Assembly (NCBI GenBank): GCA_001896885.1
Contig: MKRJ01000049.1
Location: forward strand, 30,479-94,478
Direction: 5' to 3'
Origin: Rhizobiales bacterium 65-79
GTDB taxonomy: Bacteria; Pseudomonadota; Alphaproteobacteria; Rhizobiales; Rhizobiaceae
DNA: 64,000 nucleotides
Positions within the stretch are counted from its first letter, which is position 1. Every line of letters begins with the position of its first letter. Both the position numbers and the translations under genes were made by a program. Shown here in pieces: positions 55,966 through 64,000 of the stretch. The notes beneath the pieces were generated by a model, which worked only from the letters and a program-made list of their open reading frames with translations, was not told the origin of the DNA and made no database searches.

Positions 55966-56844
55966 CTATCTGGACGGCCGCGCCGCGATGGCGACCTTGA
56001 CGCTCGCCGCCTCGCCGGCGCGCACGATGCCGAGCGTCACATTCGTGCCGACGCTGTCGGGTCCGAGACGGCGCAGGAGGTCGCGCACGCCCGTGATTTC
56101 CTCGCCGTTCCAGGCGGTGACGATGTCGCCGACGAGCAGGCCGGCGGCCTTGCACGGACCGTCCTCGTCGATGCTCATGACGATCGCGCCCGCCTGGCCT
56201 CCCTTTTGGCCATGATGGTTGCGGAGCGGGTGCAGCCCGGCGCCGAGATAGCCGCGCGGCACGAAGCCCTTTTCCGCGAGCACCGTGGCCGTCCGTTCCA
56301 TCGTTTCCGCCGGGATGACCAGCGGTCGCCGACGCGGCCCGAAGAGCACGATGCCGATCAGCCCGCCCTCGGGATCGAGCGCCGCGCCGCCCTCGAAGCG
56401 CCCGTCGAGCGCCATGCCGAGGCGGATACGGCGGTCGATCCTGCCGCCGCGCATGCTGCGCCATGCCGGTCCCGCCTCGGAAACCGTGCCGAAGCCGGCA
56501 AGCATATCCTCCTCGCTGCGCCCGACCGCGACGGCGAGGCTGCCTGCGCGCACCGGCGCGGCGGGCTTCAACGTCGTCGACGATCCTTTGCCCGCTCGGA
56601 TCAGCGCCAGTCCGGTGGACTCATCGCGCCCGACGAGTTCGCCCGACACGCGCTCTTTCGAGGGAAGCAGAATGCCGACTTCCTCGTCGCCGTCGATGGC
56701 CTCCTCGGCGGCGACATAGAGCCCGTCCCGCCAGTGGACGGCGCTTGCCGGCCAGCGGCGTGGCACGAAGATGCTGGCGACGGCCGCCGACGCCGTTTCC
56801 GCGAGGTCGGCGACGTCCTTGGAAAGATCGGAAAGTAAGGACAT
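55966..56844 (-). CDS. HtrA/DegP-like protein with lost catalytic triad
   Basis: 292 residues from the ATG at 56844 (AGGAAA upstream). It has the layout of an S1C protease followed by a PDZ domain (from about 195: GYLGAGLHP, GAIVMSIDEDGPCKAAGLLV, GDIVTAWNGEEI). The triad positions are changed: His region AEEAI instead of NxHV, Asp region STGLALI instead of TDLAxI, and Ser region FEGGAAL instead of GNSGGP. No signal peptide is present, so it is cytoplasmic. It is therefore a pseudoprotease, likely a binding or sensor module for the co-transcribed LuxR protein (inference). Confidence 0.82.
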   Translation of the reverse strand: MSLLSDLSKDVADLAETASAAVASIFVPRRWPASAVHWRDGLYVAAEEAIDGDEEVGILLPSKERVSGELVGRDESTGLALIRAGKGSSTTLKPAAPVRAGSLAVAVGRSEEDMLAGFGTVSEAGPAWRSMRGGRIDRRIRLGMALDGRFEGGAALDPEGGLIGIVLFGPRRRPLVIPAETMERTATVLAEKGFVPRGYLGAGLHPLRNHHGQKGGQAGAIVMSIDEDGPCKAAGLLVGDIVTAWNGEEITGVRDLLRRLGPDSVGTNVTLGIVRAGEAASVKVAIAARPSR

Positions 56845-57050
56845 GGGAATTTCCTCTAGCTGAACCATGCCCCGAATGTCCGCCCTTTCGGCGACGCTTC
56901 CTACTCGCCGGGCGGCTAGGTTGCCGATGGACCGGCCATGCGGGCAGGTCGCAGCGTGGACTGCCGCTGTCCTATTTCCGTTCGCTTATATGGGGACGGC
57001 GAATCCCCGCGGAAGCCCGCAGGCGCCGTTTGCAGCCCGGCCTCGGGTTT

Positions 57051-57431
57051 TCAGCCGCTGCCGCTGCGGTAGGCCTTCCGCACCTTGCAGTCCGGCCCGA
57101 CATGCAGGTGCGATATGACCCCGTAACCCGGCACGTAATGCGTCCGCACGTCGCGATGGCAATCCGCAAAAGGTTCTCTCGAATAACGGGAGAACCGGCG
57201 GTCACGGTCCCTTCGGTCGGTGTCCAGCCGCATGCTGCCGCCACCCGCCCCACTGCCGGTACGCTCGATCGTTCCCGTCGTCATGCATACCGAACCGCTC
57301 GCCGCCCGCCCGGGCACGGCCATGCAGTAGGCGACCAGGTCCGGCTTGATCGGGCGCATCGCCGCGCCTGTCACGACCAAAGCCGCGCTGGCCGAAAGAC
57401 CGAGAGCCACGCCCATATGGACAAGCGACAT
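57051..57431 (-). CDS. Small exported protein, unknown
   Basis: 126 residues. The ATG at 57431 follows GGGAGGAAATGTT. The N-terminus (MSLVHMGVALGLSASAALVVTGAA) is a likely signal peptide or anchor. The mature part has four cysteines (YCMAV, VCMTT, DCHRD, DCKVR) and an Arg/Asp-rich centre. No family recognised. Two open shadow frames overlap it, but this frame has the best start and coding pattern. Confidence 0.55.
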   Translation of the reverse strand: MSLVHMGVALGLSASAALVVTGAAMRPIKPDLVAYCMAVPGRAASGSVCMTTGTIERTGSGAGGGSMRLDTDRRDRDRRFSRYSREPFADCHRDVRTHYVPGYGVISHLHVGPDCKVRKAYRSGSG

Positions 57432-57703
57432 GGAACATTTCCTCCCAGGCTTTCGCGGCCGCGACTGTATACATGAACGAGGCGCAACCTATTCCTTTCG
57501 CGCGGCCGGGCAACGCTGTCACGCCGATTGTGATCGGCCTCGTTGCACCGAGGGTTAATTTCCACAACCGGCCGTTAACCACGGTATCGGTGCGCGACTT
57601 CCGCGATTGCCGGGAATGCTGGCCCAACGCCCAGGCGATTGCCAAGCCCTCCCCGCCATGCTGACATCGCTTCCTTCGTAAAAGCAGTTTTCGGGAGGAC
57701 ACC

Positions 57704-58489
57704 ATGCTGCGTTCCATTTTCGCCGGCGCGATCGCGCTGCTCGCCCTCATGCCCGCCGCCCGCGCCGAGGATGCGGCGCCGCAATCCCGGCTCGACGCCA
57801 TCCTTGCGGCCGGCGTGCTGAAGGTGGGCTCCACCGGCGACTACAAGCCCTTCACGTTCAAGGATCCGTCGACCGGCGATTTCTCCGGCTTCGACATCGA
57901 CCAGGCGAACAGCCTGGCCAAGGCGCTCGGCGTGAAGCTGGAGGTCGTGCCGACCTCCTGGCCGAACCTGATGAAGGACTTCAAGGCCGACAAGTTCGAC
58001 ATGGCGATGGGCGGCGTCTCCGTCACCTTCGACCGCCAGAAGGTCGGCCTTTTCTCCGACCCCTACATGCAGGAAGGCAAGACGCCGATCGCGCGCTGCG
58101 CCGACAAGGACAAGTTCCAGACCATCGCCGACATCGACAAGCCGGACGTGACGGTCATTGCCAACCCGGGCGGCACCAACGAGAAGTTCGACCGCGCCCA
58201 TTTCACCAAGGCGAAGATCGTCGTTTTCCCCGACAACACCAAGATCTTCGACGAGGTGGCGGCCGGCCATGCCGATGTAATGATCACCGACGCCTCGGAG
58301 ACGCGATACCAGCAGAAGCTGCATGAGGGCGTACTCTGCTCGATCCATCCCGACAAGCCGTTCGACTTCGCCGAGAAGGCCTACTGGCTGCAGCGTGATC
58401 CGTACTTCAAGGCCTTCGTCGACGAATGGCTGCACCAGTCGATGAAGACCGGCGCCTACCAGGCCGTGAACGACAAGTGGTTCAAGTAA
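57704..58489 (+). CDS. pheC: Periplasmic cyclohexadienyl dehydratase
   Basis: 261 residues with a signal peptide (ends AARAED). It has the fold of an amino-acid-binding protein, but the sequence follows PheC: SRLDAILAAGVLKVGSTGDY, VVPTSWPNLMKDF, NPGGTNEKFDRA, CSIHPDKPFDFAEKAYWL. PheC dehydrates prephenate or arogenate to phenylpyruvate or phenylalanine in the periplasm. It has no transporter neighbours, which argues against a plain binding protein. Start chosen at 57704, after GGAGGACACC. Confidence 0.9.
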   Translation: MLRSIFAGAIALLALMPAARAEDAAPQSRLDAILAAGVLKVGSTGDYKPFTFKDPSTGDFSGFDIDQANSLAKALGVKLEVVPTSWPNLMKDFKADKFDMAMGGVSVTFDRQKVGLFSDPYMQEGKTPIARCADKDKFQTIADIDKPDVTVIANPGGTNEKFDRAHFTKAKIVVFPDNTKIFDEVAAGHADVMITDASETRYQQKLHEGVLCSIHPDKPFDFAEKAYWLQRDPYFKAFVDEWLHQSMKTGAYQAVNDKWFK

Positions 58490-58512
58490 CGTCGGGCTGC
58501 ATTTGATGTAAG

Positions 58513-58667
58513 ACATCCCCACCCCCGGCCTTCGGCCGCACCCTCCTCTTGAGGGGAGGGAAAGCGTCGGCCTCGCCGCTTTTCCTCCCCCTTCGAGGGG
58601 GAGGTGGCCCCCAAAGGGTTCGGCCTTTGGCCGGCCCGAGGACAGGCTCGGGGCCGGAGGGGGTGAA
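58513..58667. repeat. Dispersed palindromic repeat cluster
   Basis: Several GC-rich hairpins: CCCCCGGCC-TTC-GGCCG..., CCTCC-CTTC-GAGGGGG-type, and CCGGCC...GGCCGG. The segment 58623-58649 (GCCTTTGGCNNGCCCGAGGAC and onwards) matches 62560-62586 inside uvrB at 25 of 27 positions. Fills the gap between pheC and the VOC gene. Confidence 0.8.
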
Positions 58668-58697
58668 CAGACCGCTTGCGAGCGACGCCCCGTGCTC

Positions 58698-59129
58698 TCA
58701 CCCCTTGGAAATCGGCGCGTTCATCGCCCAGTCGATGCCGAACGGATCGCGCAGGCTGCCCCATCTGTCGCCCCAGAACATCGGTTGCAGCGGACTGACC
58801 ACCTCGCAGCCCGCCTTGACCGCGCGCTCCCACCACTCGTCGATATTCCCCTCTTCGAGGAAGAGCTGCATGGCGAAGCCCTGCGGCTGCCGGAAGGGAT
58901 GGCCATGCTCCGGATAGGGGTCGCCGAGCATCACCGACGAGCCATTGAGGTAGAGATGGACGTGCATCGTGCGGCCCTTCTCGTCGGGCGGGTAGAAGAA
59001 TTTCGTCTCCGCGCCGAAGGCCTTCTTGTAGAATTCGGCGGCCTTCAGCGCTCCCTCCACGGAAAGATAGACGGCAAGCCCGCCGAGCGGCTTCGCCGGT
59101 GCCTGCTGCGATTGCTGGGTCTCGGTCAT
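58698..59129 (-). CDS. VOC-family (glyoxalase/PhnB-like) protein
   Basis: 143 residues from the ATG at 59129 (AAGGAGA upstream). Two beta-alpha-beta-beta-beta modules: LAVYLSVEGALKAAEFYKKA, HVHLYLNGSSVMLGD, then LFLEEGNIDEWWERAVKAGC and DRWGSLRDPFGIDWAM. It resembles PhnB/DUF1428-type VOC proteins; enzyme activity is unknown. No pathway context. Confidence 0.88.
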   Translation of the reverse strand: MTETQQSQQAPAKPLGGLAVYLSVEGALKAAEFYKKAFGAETKFFYPPDEKGRTMHVHLYLNGSSVMLGDPYPEHGHPFRQPQGFAMQLFLEEGNIDEWWERAVKAGCEVVSPLQPMFWGDRWGSLRDPFGIDWAMNAPISKG

Positions 59130-59230
59130 TGTCGGTCTCCTTGTTTGATCTCGAATCGCCTCCCAAGGACGCCGGCGGGGAAACTGGCCCGACATCCGCC
59201 GCGAAACTTTTCCCGACCGCCCTTGCCGCG

Positions 59231-59283
59231 CGTCATCCCGGTTTCGGATAGCGCCCGTCGGTGGCCAAAAGGCCGGGATGACG
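59231..59283. repeat. Palindromic repeat, CGTCATCCCGG type
   Basis: Perfect 11-base arms CGTCATCCCGG (59231-59241) and CCGGGATGACG (59273-59283) around a 31-base loop. A half copy is found near 54179. It lies between divergent genes. Confidence 0.75.
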
Positions 59284-59344
59284 GAGTCATTTCCCTTCCC
59301 CGCTCCATGTGCCACTATCGCCCTGAAATAGGACGAAGGCACGC

Positions 59345-60391
59345 ATGAGCACCGTTTGCGTCACCGGCGGCTCCGGTTTCATCGGCAGCCATGCGATCCT
59401 GCAACTACTCGCCGCCGGCCATGCCGTCCGTGCCACCATTCGCGACCTGAAGCGCGAGGGCGACGTGCGCGCCATGCTGGCGCGCGGCGGCATGGCGGCG
59501 GATGCGTCGCTTGCCTTCCACGCCGCCGACCTGACCGGCGATGCCGGCTGGGCCGACGCGGTGAAGGGCTGCGAGTATGTGCTCCATGTCGCCTCGCCCT
59601 TCCCGGCGCGTGTGCCGAAGAACGACGACGAACTGATCGTGCCGGCGCGGGAGGGCGCGTTGCGCGTGTTGCGGGCGGCACGCGCGGCCGGCGTCAGGCG
59701 CGTCGTGCTTACCTCCTCTTTCGCGGCGATCGGCTATGGCCATCCGCCCGGCAGGACACAATTCGACGAGAACGACTGGACCATTCCCGATGCCCCGGAT
59801 GTCCCCGCCTATCCGAAATCGAAGACGCTGGCGGAGCGCGCCGCATGGGATTTCGTCGACGGGGAAGGCGACGGCCTCGAACTGTCCGTGGTCAACCCCA
59901 CGGCCGTGTTCGGCCCGATCCTCGGACCGGATCTCTCGACCTCGATCGTGCTGATCCAGCGGCTGATGAAGGGCGCCGTGCCCGGCCTGCCGAAACTCCG
60001 CTTCGGCATCGTCGACGTGCGCGACGTGGCCGACCTGCACCTCCGCGCCATGACCAGTCCGGCGGCGAAGGGCGAACGTTTCATCGCCGTCGGCGGCGAC
60101 TTCAAGTCGATCCTCGATATCGCGCTCATCCTGAAAGAGCGCATGGGAAGCGCCGCCCGGCGCGTACCGACGCGGCAACTGCCCGACTGGCTGGTGAGGC
60201 TGGCGGCCCTTTGGGATCCGTCGATCCGTGTCATTGCCACCGAACTCGGCAAGCGGAAGAACGCCGGCCACGACAAGGCGACCCGGCTGCTCGGTTGGTC
60301 GCCGCGCCCGGACGAAGACGCAATCGTCGCAACCGCCGAGAGCCTGGCGCGCTTCGGCTTGCTCGACGACAGGACGAAGAGCGCGGCGTGA
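59345..60391 (+). CDS. NAD(P)-dependent epimerase/reductase (extended SDR)
   Basis: 348 residues. N-terminal nucleotide-binding GGSGFIGSHAILQLLAAGH; active-site YPKSKTLAE (Tyr/Lys pair), with VLTSSFAAIGYG ahead of it. The pattern fits the dihydroflavonol-4-reductase-like group of SDRs, which reduce carbonyl compounds; the substrate is unknown. Transcribed towards the MATE gene 190 bases on. Confidence 0.9.
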   Translation: MSTVCVTGGSGFIGSHAILQLLAAGHAVRATIRDLKREGDVRAMLARGGMAADASLAFHAADLTGDAGWADAVKGCEYVLHVASPFPARVPKNDDELIVPAREGALRVLRAARAAGVRRVVLTSSFAAIGYGHPPGRTQFDENDWTIPDAPDVPAYPKSKTLAERAAWDFVDGEGDGLELSVVNPTAVFGPILGPDLSTSIVLIQRLMKGAVPGLPKLRFGIVDVRDVADLHLRAMTSPAAKGERFIAVGGDFKSILDIALILKERMGSAARRVPTRQLPDWLVRLAALWDPSIRVIATELGKRKNAGHDKATRLLGWSPRPDEDAIVATAESLARFGLLDDRTKSAA

Positions 60392-60583
60392 CGCCCGATA
60401 GATCCGTCTTCGACCATGGCCGACGATCGCGGATGGAACGATCCCCTCTCTGCCTCGCGGAGAGCGGACTAAACGGCATGGACGATTGCCGCGCTGCCGG
60501 GGTGGCGCCGGGCCGCCGTTTCGCGTAGTCGGGTTCGAAAACCCGCTTCGCCTGAAGGCGACGCGAGGAAAACGGATCGCCGC

Positions 60584-62050
60584 ATGGAAGAGAATACGAG
60601 GCCCCGGCGCCGCCCCCACGACCTGACCGGCGGGCCGATCGCGCGCACGCTGCTGCTGTTCGCCCTGCCGGTGCTCGGCTCGAACGTGCTGCAATCGCTG
60701 AACGGCTCGATCAACGCCGTCTGGGTCGGCCGTTTCCTCGGCGAATCGGCGCTGACGGCAACGTCGAACGCCAACCTCGTGCTCTTCCTGCTGCTCGGCA
60801 CCGTCTTCGGCATCGGCATGGCGGCGACCATCCTGGTGGCGCAGGCGGTCGGCGCGCGCGACCTCCTTCAGGCACGACGCATCGTCGGCACCAGTGCCAG
60901 CTTCTTCTTCGCCGTCTCGGCGGTCTTCGCCATATGCGGCTGGATCTGGGTGGACGCCATCCTGAAGCTGCTCGGCACGCCGCCCGACGCGCTGCCGCTC
61001 GCACACGCCTATCTGCGCATCATCTTCGTCGCCGTGCCGGCGATGAACCTGCTTACCTTCGTCATGACCATCCTGCGCGGCGCCGGCGATTCGCGCACCC
61101 CGTTCTTCTTCATGGCGCTTGCCGTCGTGCTCGACATGGTGCTGAACCCGCTTTTGATCCGCGGCATCGGCCCCTTCCCCGAGCTCGGCATCGCCGGCTC
61201 CGCCACCTCCACGCTGGTCGGCCAGACGATCAGCGTGATCGCGATCATCGTCCTGCTCTACGCGCGCAAGCATCCGCTCAGGCTCGCCGGCGCAGACCTC
61301 GCGCTGCTGCGCCCCGCGCCGAAGCTTCTGCGCATCGTGGTCTTCAAGGGCATTCCGATGGGGTTGCAGATGATCGTCATCTCCGTCGCCGCACTGGTCC
61401 TGATGGGCCTCGTCAACGCCTACGGCTCGCGCGTTGCGGCCGCCTACGGCATCGCCGCCCAGCTCTGGACCTATATCCAGATGCCGGCGCTCGCCATCGG
61501 CGCGGCGGTCTCCTCCATGGCGGCGCAGAATGTCGGCGCACGGCGCTGGGACCGGATCGACCGCATCGCCGGCGCCGGCATCGGCTTCAACCTGCTCCTG
61601 ACCGGCGTGCTGGTGGCGCTGCTGTTCCTCTTCGACCGGTCGGTGCTCGGCCTCTTCCTGACCAGCGACAATGCGGCGATCGACATCGCCGTCCACATCA
61701 ACAACGCCGCCTCGTGGTCCTTCGTGCTCTTCGGCGTGACGATCGTGCTGTTCGCCACCGTCCGCGCCACCGGCGCAGTCACGCCGCCGCTGATCATCCT
61801 CATCGTCTCCGTCCTGCTGATACGCACCGGCTTCGCCTATGCGCTGCGCGGCACGCTCGGCCAGGACGCGCTTTGGTGGAGCTTTCCGGTCGGCTCCATT
61901 ACCTCGCTGCTGCTGGCGATCGCCTATTACCGCTTCGGCAACTGGCGCAGCCTGCACATGGTCGAGGAGGACCGACCTGCCACCGGCCTGCCGCCGGACA
62001 CCGGTCTCGGCATCCCGCGCCAGCGGGCGTTCATCGAGCCGGAGGGATAG
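60584..62050 (+). CDS. MATE-family efflux transporter
   Basis: 488 residues with twelve predicted membrane segments in two six-helix repeats. ARTLLLFALPVLGSNVLQSL and the second repeat start LRIVVFKGIPMGLQMIVISV are typical of NorM-like MATE proteins, which expel cationic drugs with Na+ or H+. The start at 60584 fits the family. No regulator is adjacent. Confidence 0.93.
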   Translation: MEENTRPRRRPHDLTGGPIARTLLLFALPVLGSNVLQSLNGSINAVWVGRFLGESALTATSNANLVLFLLLGTVFGIGMAATILVAQAVGARDLLQARRIVGTSASFFFAVSAVFAICGWIWVDAILKLLGTPPDALPLAHAYLRIIFVAVPAMNLLTFVMTILRGAGDSRTPFFFMALAVVLDMVLNPLLIRGIGPFPELGIAGSATSTLVGQTISVIAIIVLLYARKHPLRLAGADLALLRPAPKLLRIVVFKGIPMGLQMIVISVAALVLMGLVNAYGSRVAAAYGIAAQLWTYIQMPALAIGAAVSSMAAQNVGARRWDRIDRIAGAGIGFNLLLTGVLVALLFLFDRSVLGLFLTSDNAAIDIAVHINNAASWSFVLFGVTIVLFATVRATGAVTPPLIILIVSVLLIRTGFAYALRGTLGQDALWWSFPVGSITSLLLAIAYYRFGNWRSLHMVEEDRPATGLPPDTGLGIPRQRAFIEPEG

Positions 62051-62071
62051 GGGGCACGCGAGCCTCCGGAG

Positions 62072-62415
62072 CTACTCCGCTTTCACGTACACCCACGCCT
62101 CGACGCCGGACGCCAGTCGAACCTGCACCCGCTTGTAGTCCGACACCTCGTAGGCGTCGGCGGCATCCAGCTCGGCCGGGAGGACGGCGAAGGCGGTTCC
62201 GGCCACGCTGTCGGCCGGATCGCCGGTGCATTTCACGATCAGGTGGAAGCGCTCGCCGCTCGTCGCCAGCACCCCCGGATCGGTGATCTCCAGCATGGCG
62301 GTCGCGTAGCCGGGCAGCCGGTCGGGCGCGCCTTCCAGCCGGCGGCCGAAGGTGGCGAGTTGCACATTTTCCTGCTGCAGCGTGCCGTAGGAAAACAGCC
62401 GGACGGTCGGTCCGC

Positions 62416-62419
<4 letters not shown>
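62072..62419 (-). CDS. AIG2/gamma-glutamylcyclotransferase-like protein
   Basis: 115 residues. The GGCT/AIG2 signature [13 protein letters not shown] near the start, then [19 protein letters not shown] and [20 protein letters not shown] (with the general-base Glu). The start codon overlaps the uvrB stop by four bases (62416-62419), so it is translationally coupled to uvrB. Its substrate may be a gamma-glutamyl amine or peptide. Confidence 0.88.

Positions 62420-64000
<1,581 letters not shown>

Noticed and set aside
57541..57590. Two TTAA half-sites as a CtrA box
   Set aside because: Spacing is 16 bases, not 7, and only one side continues as TTAACC.
59405..61957. 850-codon minus-strand frame over the SDR and MATE genes
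   Set aside because: Antisense shadow spanning two well-supported genes.

Overview
The window is high-GC, densely coded alphaproteobacterial chromosome, most like a Mesorhizobium/Aminobacter-type member of the Rhizobiales. This rests on protein content (rhizobial LpsB next to GreA, an Omp25-like porin, an insertion-bearing CarB, DmeR/DmeF, DUF3775, extensin-family proteins), on the many short palindromic intergenic repeats, and on an sRNA that looks like the alphaproteobacterial ar14 family. I see no rRNA, tRNA, CRISPR array, prophage or classical insertion sequence. Coordinates come from reading the sequence by eye; no database search was run.

Layout. 1-2.2 kb: 5' end of an msrA-like gene, an SH3-domain exported protein and an unknown conserved protein. 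2.5-6.05 kb: carB. 6.06-6.75 kb: a repeat cluster in which a DUF559 nuclease ORF is boxed by roughly 90-bp inverted repeats. 6.9-9.4 kb: a LuxR regulator, two near-identical 18-bp palindromes and three small exported proteins. 9.4-14.5 kb: lytic transglycosylase lipoprotein, Ogt, a small exported protein, CspA, an AT-richer Stf0 sulfotransferase, a beta-hydroxyacid dehydrogenase and a MarR remnant. 14.5-18.8 kb: a ugpBAEC glycerol-3-phosphate ABC operon. 19-23.8 kb: Omp25-like porin, GST, two tandem EAL proteins and aspartate aminotransferase. 23.9-28.1 kb: dmeRF metal efflux, a DUF4242-adenylate cyclase fusion and a secreted alpha/beta hydrolase. 28.2-31.2 kb: a PCMT-like methyltransferase and an EF-G-like GTPase.

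31.5-41 kb: an ar14-like sRNA, then lysR, trxB and lrp, a variable LPS-core/surface glycan island (sulfotransferase, glycosyltransferases including a GT29 sialyltransferase-like protein, GT8-like and GT25 proteins, a 2OG-Fe(II) oxygenase, lpsB) and greA. The lysR-trxB-lrp ... lpsB-greA frame matches what I recall of the Sinorhizobium meliloti lps locus, so the island is probably the strain-variable filling of a conserved slot. 41-52.4 kb: mostly housekeeping and metabolism (PQQ-type sugar dehydrogenase, TPR protein, EamA transporter, DUF3775, two extensin-family proteins, YciA, alcohol dehydrogenase, enolase-superfamily enzyme, HxlR/AzoR pair, 5-formyl-THF cyclo-ligase). 52.7-64 kb: a coiled-coil protein, PuuD-like hydrolase, a LuxR regulator paired with a catalytically degenerate HtrA-like protein, periplasmic PheC, VOC protein, SDR, MATE exporter, AIG2-like protein and the 3' two thirds of uvrB, whose tail carries an in-frame copy of an intergenic palindromic repeat.

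The most unusual observations are the DUF559 ORF inside long inverted repeats, the palindromic repeat translated inside UvrB, the stacked inverted repeats in the lps island, the ar14-like sRNA, the DUF4242-cyclase beside a Ni/Co efflux operon, and the dead-protease/LuxR pair.
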